Shown piece by piece: positions 1-6,944 of a stretch of DNA of 12,653 nt. This stretch comes from a bacterium (lineage in GTDB: Bacteria > Hydrothermota > UBA3072 > B12-G15). The stretch lies in assembly GCA_003646055.1 (NCBI GenBank), contig QNDZ01000031.1:1-12653 (forward strand), written 5' to 3'. The translations under genes were made by a program, and so were the position numbers. Under the pieces are notes generated by a model. That model had not been told where the DNA came from and did no database searches. It worked only from the letters and a program-made list of their open reading frames with translations. Every line of letters starts with the position of its first letter. The first letter of the stretch is position 1.

Positions 1-864
1 GATACAAGGACCATCACGGTTGTTGAGGTGAGTTCTTTCCAGCTGGAGAGGATATCCATGTTCAGACCTGATGTGGGAATTGTGATGAACATAAGCCCTG
101 ACCACATGGATAGATACAACAACTTTCAGGAGTATGCAGAAGCAAAGAAGAGACTGTTTATGAACCACACAGGCGAGGATATTGCCATACTGAACCTTGA
201 TGACCCTGTGCTTTCCAGCTGGGATATACCATCACAGAGGCTTTTCTTTTCAAGGAGTAAGGACGCAGACATTTATATGAATGGGGATTGTGCAAGACTG
301 AAATCAGGGGAATGCGTTTTCAAAAAAGATGATATAAAACTGATTGGGGACTTCTTTGTTGAGGATGGCATGGCTGCTGCACTTGGAACAATATCTCTGG
401 GTTTAAATCCTGAATTTGTGAAGAAGGGTCTTTCACGGTTCAAGGGAATACCTCACAGGATGGAGATTGTTAAAACTGAACCTCTCATTGTGAATAATTC
501 CATGTGCACAAATCCTGTGGCCTTCAGGAGCAGCATATCAAGTATGAAAGGTGCACTTGTTTTCATGGGTGGAAGGCTGAAAAACCTTGACCCTGAGGAA
601 CTGGCAAAGGCAGCAATGGAGAATGCAGGCTTTGTGATACTCTTTGGTGAATCAAGGAACAGGCTGGCAGAGATTCTTGAAAAACATGGATACGACAAAT
701 TTTATGTGGCAGAGACACTTGAGGACGGAGTGAAGAAGGCAAAGGAGATGGGAGCAGAGAGCATTCTCTTCTCTCCAGGTGGCTCAAGCCATGACATGTT
801 CAAGAACTTTGCAGAGAGGGGAGAGGCCTTCAAGAGGCTGGTAAAGGAGTACTTCAATGGTTAA
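1..864 (+). CDS. murD: UDP-N-acetylmuramoyl-L-alanine:D-glutamate ligase MurD, 5' end outside window
   Basis: Cytoplasmic Mur ligase that adds D-Glu to UDP-MurNAc-L-Ala using ATP. The frame is open from base 1, so the N-terminal domain and P-loop lie off the left edge; a GTG at 28 is internal, not a start. Visible in order: the VEVSSFQLE motif (bases 22-48) with the Mg-binding Glu, NISPDHMDRY with the conserved His, YAEAKKRLF with the Lys that is carbamylated in the family, ILNLDDP, GIPHR with the ATP-contacting Arg, and a C-terminal domain with SPGGSSHDMFKNF. Spacing from DHMDRY to GIPHR matches E. coli MurD almost exactly. Odd: the family GxHNxxN motif reads GDFFVED (346-366) and NDSKATN reads NNSMCTN (493-513), so three normally invariant residues are changed. 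The D-Glu-contacting Thr, Lys, Ser and Phe positions are kept. It overlaps ftsW by 8 bases. Identity as MurD is firm from sequence and position; full activity is less certain. Confidence 0.93.
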   Translation, partial: DTRTITVVEVSSFQLERISMFRPDVGIVMNISPDHMDRYNNFQEYAEAKKRLFMNHTGEDIAILNLDDPVLSSWDIPSQRLFFSRSKDADIYMNGDCARLKSGECVFKKDDIKLIGDFFVEDGMAAALGTISLGLNPEFVKKGLSRFKGIPHRMEIVKTEPLIVNNSMCTNPVAFRSSISSMKGALVFMGGRLKNLDPEELAKAAMENAGFVILFGESRNRLAEILEKHGYDKFYVAETLEDGVKKAKEMGAESILFSPGGSSHDMFKNFAERGEAFKRLVKEYFNG

Positions 865-1921
865 GAGAAAGCCATACTTTGTTTTTCTTGCACCAATAAT
901 CCTTGGGCTCATAGGGCTTGTGATGGTTTACTCAAGCCTGAGCCCGCTCTACATGGGTAGGACAGTCCTTCCGCCAGCATTTCTGAAACAGTTTGGTGTC
1001 TTTGTATTTTCAGTGCTTCTTTACCTGTTGATAATTAAAATAAGGCCTGTCCTGTGGATAAAGGGAGCGTATGTTTTCCTTGGACTCTCCATAATAGCCC
1101 TTATTTTTACAGTGTTCAGGGGTGCAGAAATAAATCAGGCAAAAAGGTGGATTAATCTTGGGTTTATCACCATCCAGCCCTCAATGTTTGCCCAGTTATC
1201 ACTCATATTTTATCTGGCAAGGGAGAAGCGTTTTCTCCAGGGCTTGATTGGAACCATTGTTGTTTCCCTGCTTATCCTGATACAACCTGATATTTCGGGT
1301 GCCTTTATCACACTTACACTTGGACTTGGGATTCTCTTTATAAGGGGTGTCCAGATAAAGAGGCTTGCCCTTGTCTTCCTCATAGCAGGAATAGTGATTT
1401 TTGCATCAGGCAAGTTTCACGGCAAGTCAAAGAGAAGGATTGAAATCTTCGTTGAGTCAACAAAGGAGGTAAAGAGTACTGTCCTCACAATGGTTCACGG
1501 TGGAATAACAGGTGTTGGTGTGGGTGAAGGACTGGGTAAATTTTCTGTTGTTCCCCTTCCATACTCTGACTACATCTTTGTGACCATTGGAGAGGAGATG
1601 GGGTTCTTTGGCACCACACTTGTTCTTTTACTCTTCCTCTTCTATTTCCTGAGAGGAACAAAGATTGTTGAATATGCTGATAAACCAGAGTACAAAATTC
1701 TGGGTACAGGGATACTTCTTTTGATAGGCATGGAGGCGCTCATCCATATACTCACGTGTGTTGGGCTTTTTCCCGATTCTGGTGAACCATTGCCATTTAT
1801 GAGCCAGGGAGGTAGTGCCCTGATAGCCTACTTTCTTGGTGCTGGTATTGTAGGGAGCATCATAAATGAGAGTATTGTTAACTGGTGGAGGCACAGGGGG
1901 ACACATACTGCCCGCATTTAA
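857..1921 (+). CDS. ftsW: SEDS-family peptidoglycan glycosyltransferase FtsW
   Basis: Polytopic membrane enzyme that polymerises lipid II at the septum, normally with a class B penicillin-binding protein. At 354 aa it is a short FtsW, with many hydrophobic segments from residue 7 on. SEDS landmarks: AKRWINLG (95-102), QPSMFAQ (107-113), QPD (143-145), the large periplasmic loop ending LPYSDYIF with the probable catalytic Asp at D238, GEEMGFFG (245-252), and PLPFMSQGGS (311-320). FtsW is preferred over RodA because it sits between murD and murG, the standard dcw position. The ATG at 857 has AAGGAG at 844-849, 7 bases upstream, inside murD. Odd: the conserved Glu and Lys of QPxExxK are M110 and Q113, and SYGGS reads SQGGS. 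Its last 18 codons are shared in another frame with the start of murG. Confidence 0.95.
   Translation: MVKRKPYFVFLAPIILGLIGLVMVYSSLSPLYMGRTVLPPAFLKQFGVFVFSVLLYLLIIKIRPVLWIKGAYVFLGLSIIALIFTVFRGAEINQAKRWINLGFITIQPSMFAQLSLIFYLAREKRFLQGLIGTIVVSLLILIQPDISGAFITLTLGLGILFIRGVQIKRLALVFLIAGIVIFASGKFHGKSKRRIEIFVESTKEVKSTVLTMVHGGITGVGVGEGLGKFSVVPLPYSDYIFVTIGEEMGFFGTTLVLLLFLFYFLRGTKIVEYADKPEYKILGTGILLLIGMEALIHILTCVGLFPDSGEPLPFMSQGGSALIAYFLGAGIVGSIINESIVNWWRHRGTHTARI
1866..1921 (+). other. Dual-coding ftsW/murG overlap
   Basis: These 56 bases are read in two frames. In one they encode the last 18 residues of FtsW plus its stop (NESIVNWWRHRGTHTARI follows the last membrane segment). In the other they encode MurG residues 1-18, including the GGGTGGH loop at 1884-1904. 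The MurG reading is conserved in the family; the FtsW reading is a basic cytoplasmic tail that can vary, so MurG probably dictates the sequence. Confidence 0.9.
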
Positions 1922-2891
1922 CATAGGGAGAGAACTAATGAAAAGGGGTGTAGAAGTGTTTTATGTGGGCTCCAGAAAGGGGCTTGAAGCACGCATAAAC
2001 ATAGAGATTCCATATGAACTCCTCCCTGTTTCTGGATGGGTGAGAAAGAGCCTGAAATACAGGATTGTATTCTTCCCTGATATGCTCAGGTCTGTTTTCA
2101 AGTCCATGATTATTATAAACAGATTCAGACCTGATGCAGTCCTCTCAACAGGTGGGTTTGTTTCCATACCTGTCCTCCTTGTATCCATAATTTTTGGTAT
2201 CCCTGTATTCCTTGTGGAGATAAACACAATCCCTGGACTTGCTGTGAGACTGTTTTCCTACTTTGCCTACAGGGTATATGTGGGATTTGAAAAAACCAGA
2301 GAGTATCTGCCACATCTTAATAGAGTTGAAGTTGCAGGGATCCCTGTGAGGAGTGATATAGGTGATGGTGATTCAAAGGAGGCCATCAAGTTTTTCAAAC
2401 TGAATAAAGAAAAGAAGACACTCCTTATTTTTGGTGGAAGCAGGGGAGCAGCCTTCCTGAACAGGCTTTCAAGACACCTCCATATAATCATGGGAAAGGA
2501 ATGGCAGTTTATAATACTGGGTGTTGAAAATTGCAGTGAACTTGAAAGGGCAAGGTGCTTTAAGTTCCTTGATAGAATGGAACTTGCATACTCTGTGGCA
2601 GATGTTGTGATTTCAAGAGGTGGAGGAATGACCATAGGAGAACTTCTCTTTACAGGACTTCCTGCAATCATCATACCATATCCCTATGCATACCTTGACC
2701 ACCAGTATCACAATGCAAAAGAGGCAGAGGCAATGAGGATGAATATAAAGGTTGTAAGGGAAGAAGAGGTTACACCTGAACTTATAAAAGACCTGGTAGA
2801 AAAACTCTATGGTAAAAAAGAGGGGATATTGAACAGAGCACCTTCAATCAAAATAGCAGAGGAGATGATAAAAAATGTTTGGAGAGATTAA
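1866..2891 (+). CDS. murG: Lipid II synthase MurG (UDP-GlcNAc:lipid I GlcNAc-transferase)
   Basis: Peripheral inner-membrane GT-B glycosyltransferase (family GT28) that transfers GlcNAc to lipid I to make lipid II. The 341-aa product begins MRVLLTGGGTGGHILPAF, the canonical N-terminal glycine loop (residues 7-13), which fixes the ATG at 1866. AGGGAG at 1852-1857 lies 8 bases upstream. Other motifs: STGGFVSIP (94-102), VEINTIPG (117-124, usually HEQNxxPG), AGIPVR (157-162), FGGSRGAAFLN (189-199), ADVVISRGGG (245-254), GELLFTGLP (258-266), and LDHQYHNA (277-284). The stretch between WQFIILG and ADVV is roughly 14 residues shorter than in E. coli MurG and lacks the usual HQ(S/T)G element. It overlaps ftsW by 56 bases and murC by 17 bases. 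Function is well supported by motifs and neighbours. Confidence 0.95.
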   Translation: MRVLLTGGGTGGHILPAFNIGRELMKRGVEVFYVGSRKGLEARINIEIPYELLPVSGWVRKSLKYRIVFFPDMLRSVFKSMIIINRFRPDAVLSTGGFVSIPVLLVSIIFGIPVFLVEINTIPGLAVRLFSYFAYRVYVGFEKTREYLPHLNRVEVAGIPVRSDIGDGDSKEAIKFFKLNKEKKTLLIFGGSRGAAFLNRLSRHLHIIMGKEWQFIILGVENCSELERARCFKFLDRMELAYSVADVVISRGGGMTIGELLFTGLPAIIIPYPYAYLDHQYHNAKEAEAMRMNIKVVREEEVTPELIKDLVEKLYGKKEGILNRAPSIKIAEEMIKNVWRD

Positions 2892-4239
2892 GAAGATTCA
2901 CTTTATTGGTATAGGCGGTATAGGGATGAGTGGGATTGCTGAACTTCTATACACAATGGGTTATCAGGTATCAGGGAGTGATTTGAGGGAGAGTGGAAAT
3001 GTTGAAAGGCTAAGGGGTCTGGGAATTAAGGTATGGATCGGCCATGATGGAAAGCATGTGGGGAATGCTGATGTGGTGGTTTATTCTTCAGCCATAAGAA
3101 TGGATAATCCTGAAATAATTGAGGCAAGGAAAAGGGGAATCCCTGTAATTCCCAGGGCAGAGATGCTTGCAGAACTCATGAGGATGAAATACTCCATTGC
3201 AGTTGCAGGAACACACGGAAAGACAACAACCACATCCCTCATCGGGCATATATTGAATTACGGTGGTTTTGACCCAACCATCATTGTTGGTGGGAGATTG
3301 AAGATTACTGGCATAAATGCAAGGCTTGGTAAGGGTGATTATCTTGTTGCAGAGGCTGATGAGAGTGACAGGTCTTTCCTTAAACTCTTTCCCACCATTG
3401 CAGTGATAACAAACATTGATGAGGAACATCTTGATATGTATGTTGATATAGAAGACATAAAGAAGGCCTTTTCAGAGTTTGCTGGAAGGGTTCCCTTTTA
3501 CGGAAGTGTTTATCTTTGCTATGATGACCCCAATTCCATGGATATAAAAGGTAAAATTGATAGAAGAATTGTAACCTATGGACTTTCTATGGATGCAGAT
3601 ATAAAGGCAGTTGATATTGAGAAGGAGGGTTTTAACTATTCCTTTGTATTTCAGGGCAATGGAACAAGGTTTGGAAGGGTGTCACTAAAGATACCAGGAC
3701 TTCACAATGTTTATAATGCAGTGGTTTCAATAGGGGTTGGAATTGAGGCAGGCCTTCCATTTGAGAAGATAAAGGAGGCAATAGAGGGGTTCACAGGGGT
3801 GATAAGGAGATTTGAACTGAAGGGTAAAAGAAGAGGAATAACTGTTTATGATGATTATGCCCATCATCCAAGGGAGATTCTCACTGTATTAAAAACAGCA
3901 AGGGATGGGTGGAAAGGCAGAATAATTGCCATTTTCCAGCCCCACCTTTATTCAAGGACAATTCTCCTGAAGGATAGATTTGGCAGTTCATTCGGGGATG
4001 CAGATGTTGTTATTGTGACAGATATATACCCATCAAGGGAAGACCCAATACCCGGTGTTACAGGTAAGATTATAGCAGATGCAATCAGGAATTATGGACA
4101 TAGAGAGGTTCACTATATTGAGAAAATGGAGGAGATTCCAGATTTCCTGAAAGGGATTGTGAAGGATGGTGATATGGTGATAACCATTGGTGCAGGAAAC
4201 ATTTACAGAATAGGGGAGGTTTTCCTTGATACCATCTGA
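2875..4239 (+). CDS. murC: UDP-N-acetylmuramate:L-alanine ligase MurC
   Basis: ATP-dependent cytoplasmic ligase adding L-Ala to UDP-MurNAc, the first peptide-stem step. The 454-aa length is normal. The N-terminal UDP-binding domain carries GIGGIGMSG (12-20). The central ATP domain has the P-loop GTHGKTTT (112-119, K116), EADESD (160-165) with the Mg-binding Glu, and NIDEEHLDMY with H185. Then come GLHNVYN (275-281) with both conserved Asn, VIRRFE (309-314), YDDYAHHP (325-332), and QPHLYSR (355-361). All general Mur-ligase invariants are present, in contrast to murD upstream. The ATG at 2875 has GGAG at 2861-2864 and overlaps murG by 17 bases. No ddl gene or domain lies between this gene and murB, so D-Ala-D-Ala ligase must be encoded elsewhere. 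Confidence 0.97.
   Translation: MFGEIKKIHFIGIGGIGMSGIAELLYTMGYQVSGSDLRESGNVERLRGLGIKVWIGHDGKHVGNADVVVYSSAIRMDNPEIIEARKRGIPVIPRAEMLAELMRMKYSIAVAGTHGKTTTTSLIGHILNYGGFDPTIIVGGRLKITGINARLGKGDYLVAEADESDRSFLKLFPTIAVITNIDEEHLDMYVDIEDIKKAFSEFAGRVPFYGSVYLCYDDPNSMDIKGKIDRRIVTYGLSMDADIKAVDIEKEGFNYSFVFQGNGTRFGRVSLKIPGLHNVYNAVVSIGVGIEAGLPFEKIKEAIEGFTGVIRRFELKGKRRGITVYDDYAHHPREILTVLKTARDGWKGRIIAIFQPHLYSRTILLKDRFGSSFGDADVVIVTDIYPSREDPIPGVTGKIIADAIRNYGHREVHYIEKMEEIPDFLKGIVKDGDMVITIGAGNIYRIGEVFLDTI
4213..4219 (+). promoter_or_regulatory. Ribosome binding site for murB, supports TTG start
   Basis: GGGGAGG lies within murC, 6 bases before TTG 4226. Its strength and spacing decide the non-ATG start of murB, because no ATG or GTG in that frame precedes the conserved N-terminal motifs. 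Confidence 0.8.
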
Positions 4240-5095
4240 CTTCAGGGGAAAGGTGCTTGTGAATGAACCATTGAGCAACTGGACAACCATCGGAACAGGT
4301 GGTAAGGCAGACTTCCTTGTTTTTCCTGAAGATGCAGATGAACTCCTTAAACTGGTCTGCACCCTTGAGAATAGCGGTGTGAGATGGTTTGTTATGGGAC
4401 TGGGAAGCAATGTCCTTTTCCCAGATTCTGGCTTCAGGGGTGTTGTTATAAAAACTGATAACCTGAACAATATGATAATAGAGAAGAACCTTGTGAAGGT
4501 TGAGGCAGGAGTGAGACTTGAAGCCCTGCTCAGGAAAGCCGCAGAAAATGGTCTTGGAGGACTGGAAGGGCTTACAGGTATCCCTGGCTCTGTGGGTGGG
4601 GCTGTAAGAATGAATGCAGGTGCTTATGGGTATGAGATAGGCCCTCATATCAAAGGTGTGTTATGCGTGGTTGAAGGCGAATTGAAAAATATTGAATACA
4701 GGTATGGCTACAGGTTTTCATCGGTTATGGACATGGTGGTTGTTGAGGCCGTTGTAGAGTTTGAAGAGAGAGAGAGGAATAAGATACTTGAGGAAATGGA
4801 GGATTTCAGAAAGAGGAGGAAGAAAACACAACCACTGGACAGGAAGACCTTTGGTTCGGTTTTCAAAAACCCTGAGGGGAAGAAGGCATGGGAACTGTTG
4901 CTTGAAGCAGGACTCCCCGGCACAAGGATTGGTGGTGCAATGTTTTCCAGAAAGCATGCAAACTTCATTGAAAACACAGGGAATGCAAGAACAGAGGATG
5001 TTATAAGCCTTATAAATCTTGCGAAAGAGAAGGTTTATGAGAAAACAGGCATCAAACTTGAAGAGGAGGTTGTTGTTGTCAAAGAAGAGGATTAA
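4226..5095 (+). CDS. murB: UDP-N-acetylenolpyruvoylglucosamine reductase MurB
   Basis: FAD flavoenzyme that reduces UDP-GlcNAc-enolpyruvate to UDP-MurNAc with NADPH, in the cytoplasm. The 289-aa length fits the short (type II) MurB. FAD-site motifs: TIGTGGKAD (21-29), GLGSNVL (58-64), and GLTGIPGSVGGAVRMNAGAYG (115-135). Substrate and catalytic motifs: GYRFS (161-165) with the conserved Tyr-Arg, GSVFKNP with proton-donor S211, RIGGAMFSRKHANFI (234-248), and a C-terminal LEEEV with the family's second catalytic acid, probably E281. The start is a TTG at 4226; a strong GGGGAGG at 4213-4219 sits 6 bases before it and the conserved SNWTTIGTGG follows close behind, so no later start fits. It overlaps murC by 14 bases and ftsQ by 20. 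Confidence 0.95.
   Translation: MIPSDFRGKVLVNEPLSNWTTIGTGGKADFLVFPEDADELLKLVCTLENSGVRWFVMGLGSNVLFPDSGFRGVVIKTDNLNNMIIEKNLVKVEAGVRLEALLRKAAENGLGGLEGLTGIPGSVGGAVRMNAGAYGYEIGPHIKGVLCVVEGELKNIEYRYGYRFSSVMDMVVVEAVVEFEERERNKILEEMEDFRKRRKKTQPLDRKTFGSVFKNPEGKKAWELLLEAGLPGTRIGGAMFSRKHANFIENTGNARTEDVISLINLAKEKVYEKTGIKLEEEVVVVKEED
5063..5069 (+). promoter_or_regulatory. Ribosome binding site for ftsQ, inside the MurB catalytic-Glu codons
   Basis: GAGGAGG is formed by MurB codons E280-E281-V282. It is followed by three in-frame TTG codons at 5070, 5073 and 5076; only the last has normal spacing (6 bases), so it is taken as the ftsQ start. Confidence 0.75.
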
Positions 5096-5705
5096 GAAGG
5101 GTTGGTTTATATTAACCCCCATCATACTTGCAGGCATGCTGGCCTACTATTTCTTCATGCCAGTTTTAGAAGTTGTTTATACAGGCAATGGCAGGGATAT
5201 TGTTATGAAGGGAAATTTGAAGGGGAAACACATATACAGATTGAATACAGAGAGATTGAGGGGAGAAATCCTGAAGGATAAGCGGATAGAAAATGTAAGG
5301 TTGTTCAGGTTTCCATGGGGCATGGTGGTAATTCACACATACCTGAGAACCCCTGTTGCTGTTTACATTGAGAAGGGAGAAAAGTATGGGGTGGATAGGA
5401 ACGGGGTTGTGTTCCAGTGGGAAGGTGTTGATACCCTCCCTGAAATCAAGGGAAACAAGAGTTATATAAACCTTGCAGTCTCCCTCATAAGGATTTTGAA
5501 GGATGTGGATAGGGTTTACATAACCGAAGATGGTCCTGTTACAAGGATGAAGGGATACAGGATTTTATGGGGCAGGTCAGAATATAGAGAAAAGGCGCGA
5601 AAGACAGAACTACTTATAAAATCAGGTCTTCCATCTGGTGAATTTGACCTCAGGTTTGGTGATTTAATCATATACAGAGAGGAGGTGAAAGGTGGCAAGG
5701 GATAG
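5076..5705 (+). CDS. ftsQ: Cell division protein FtsQ/DivIB, short form
   Basis: Bitopic membrane protein of the divisome that partners FtsB/FtsL in the periplasm. From TTG 5076 the product is 209 aa: a short basic cytoplasmic tail (SKKRIKKG), one membrane segment about residues 10-28, a POTRA-like region about 30-95 containing ILKDKRIENVRL, then the beta domain with RTPVAVYI (91-98), YGVDRNGVVF (104-113), RILWG (162-166) and FDLRFGDLII (190-199). The reading frame stays open to a TTG at 5019 (228 aa), but GAGGAGG at 5063-5069 lies 6 bases before TTG 5076, so I choose that start; TTGs at 5070 and 5073 are too close to the ribosome site. It is short for the family because of a minimal cytoplasmic tail. 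It lies between murB and ftsA and overlaps both. Confidence 0.9.
   Translation: MSKKRIKKGWFILTPIILAGMLAYYFFMPVLEVVYTGNGRDIVMKGNLKGKHIYRLNTERLRGEILKDKRIENVRLFRFPWGMVVIHTYLRTPVAVYIEKGEKYGVDRNGVVFQWEGVDTLPEIKGNKSYINLAVSLIRILKDVDRVYITEDGPVTRMKGYRILWGRSEYREKARKTELLIKSGLPSGEFDLRFGDLIIYREEVKGGKG
5681..5686 (+). promoter_or_regulatory. Ribosome binding site for ftsA, supports GTG start
   Basis: GGAGGT sits in the last FtsQ codons (REEVKGG), 5 bases before GTG 5692. The conserved VGLDVGTTK begins eight residues after that start, as expected for FtsA. Confidence 0.8.
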
Positions 5706-6930
5706 AGAAATTGTTGTGGGACTGGATGTGGGGACAACCAAGATCGCTGCTGTTATATCAAGGATAAGCAGTAATGGAGAGGTGAACATTATTGGTGTTG
5801 GAACCTCTCCTTCAAGGGGTCTTAAAAATGGAACTGTGGTGAATATGGACGAAACTGTGATGTCCATACAGAAGGCAATGGAGGAAGCAGAGAGGATTGC
5901 GGGTGTTCAGGTGAGGAATGTGGTTACAGGAATATCAGGTGAACATATCAGAACCATTGATGCAAATGGGGTTATTGCAGTATCAAGTGAGAGTGGAGAG
6001 ATTTCCAAAGAGGATGTGGAAAGGGCAATGGAAAACGCCAAGGAAATAACACTGACAACCGGTAGGCTTCTCCATGAAATACCAAAGGAATACATTGTTG
6101 ACCATCAACCAGGAATAAAAAATCCAGTTGGTATGTTTGGTAAGAGGCTTGAATTGAGGGCGAACCTTATTGTTGGTGATGTGAATGCGGTGAACAACAT
6201 TGTGAGATGTGTTGAGAGGGCAGGATATGGAGTGAGTGATGTTGTTTTGCAATCACTTGCATCATCATACAGTGTTCTTGAACCGGATGAAAAAGACCTT
6301 GGTGTTATTCTTATGGATATTGGTGGTGGAACAACAGACATTGCCCTGTTCCTGAATGGGACTCTGAACAGAAACTTTATTGTTCCCCTTGGTGGTGAGA
6401 ACATCACATCCGACCTGGCAAAGGGTCTCAAAACATCAAGGGAGGTTGCAGAAAAGATTAAGGTGAAGTACGGTGCTGCATCAAAGGAGTTTATTGAAGA
6501 CCCTGAGGTTCTTGTCCCTGTTCCAGGAATAGCAGGGAGAGAGGAAAAGAATGTGTCAATAGACATTGTAGTAAACATCATTTCCATGAGGCTTCAGGAG
6601 ATTCTTGAGTTTGCATATATGGAGATAAAGGATGTTATCCCATTTGAACTTTTAACAGCCGGATTGGTGATTACAGGTGGGACTGCCAAACTCAAAGGGA
6701 TTGGAAAAGTAGCAGAAGAGGTGTTCGGTCTTCCAGTGAAAATGGGGATACCAGAAAAAGGTCTCTTTGGTCTTAAGGATATCGTTCACGACCCTGCATT
6801 TGCCACAGCAGTTGGATTAATACTGTACAGTCTGCAACATGAGGAGAGACAGCAATTGATAAGCAGTGGCAGAAGGGGATTGGAAACACTGTTCAAAAAG
6901 ATGAAATCCTGGTTTGAGGAATTCTTTTAA
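5692..6930 (+). CDS. ftsA: Cell division protein FtsA (actin-like membrane tether for FtsZ)
   Basis: Actin-fold ATPase that anchors FtsZ filaments to the membrane and recruits later divisome proteins. In 412 aa the actin-type signatures appear in order: phosphate-1 VGLDVGTTKIAA (9-20), the FtsA-specific 1C subdomain about 84-160 (including GRLLHEIPKEY), phosphate-2 LMDIGGGTTDIA (207-218), and the adenosine motif VITGGTAKLKG (326-336). The C-terminus, about 397-412, is rich in Lys, Phe, Trp and Glu (LFKKMKSWFEEFF) and reads as the amphipathic membrane-targeting helix. The start is GTG 5692 with GGAGGT at 5681-5686, inside ftsQ codons. It overlaps ftsQ by 14 bases and ftsZ follows after 14 bases. 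Confidence 0.97.
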   Translation: MARDREIVVGLDVGTTKIAAVISRISSNGEVNIIGVGTSPSRGLKNGTVVNMDETVMSIQKAMEEAERIAGVQVRNVVTGISGEHIRTIDANGVIAVSSESGEISKEDVERAMENAKEITLTTGRLLHEIPKEYIVDHQPGIKNPVGMFGKRLELRANLIVGDVNAVNNIVRCVERAGYGVSDVVLQSLASSYSVLEPDEKDLGVILMDIGGGTTDIALFLNGTLNRNFIVPLGGENITSDLAKGLKTSREVAEKIKVKYGAASKEFIEDPEVLVPVPGIAGREEKNVSIDIVVNIISMRLQEILEFAYMEIKDVIPFELLTAGLVITGGTAKLKGIGKVAEEVFGLPVKMGIPEKGLFGLKDIVHDPAFATAVGLILYSLQHEERQQLISSGRRGLETLFKKMKSWFEEFF

Positions 6931-6932
6931 AG

Positions 6933-6944
6933 AAAGGAGGAGGT
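6933..6944 (+). promoter_or_regulatory. Strong ribosome binding site in the ftsA-ftsZ gap
   Basis: The 14-base gap holds AAAGGAGGAGGT directly before ATG 6945. It is the most extended Shine-Dalgarno match in the window and lies in the only junction with more than 9 bases of non-coding DNA. Confidence 0.8.

Noticed and set aside
28..30. GTG as a real start of murD
   Set aside because: The frame is open upstream and the preceding codons spell the conserved VVEV before SSFQLE, so the gene simply begins outside the window.
568..591. Apparent loss of the MurD GGxDKG element (reads GGRLKNLD)
   Set aside because: Aligned to E. coli GGDGKSAD the functional Lys is still present at 580-582, so this is ordinary variation, unlike the HN, N and D changes.
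4085..4648. Minus-strand frame of 187 codons across the murC/murB junction
   Set aside because: It spans two conserved plus-strand genes, has no motif, and is a frame shadow.
5019..5075. Longer FtsQ start at TTG 5019 or ATG 5037
   Set aside because: Neither has a good ribosome site at proper spacing, and both would add a long tail entirely inside conserved MurB coding sequence; TTG 5076 with GAGGAGG fits better.
6931..6944. Promoter or terminator in the ftsA-ftsZ gap
   Set aside because: Fourteen bases, nearly all ribosome site; there is no space for either and no inverted repeat.
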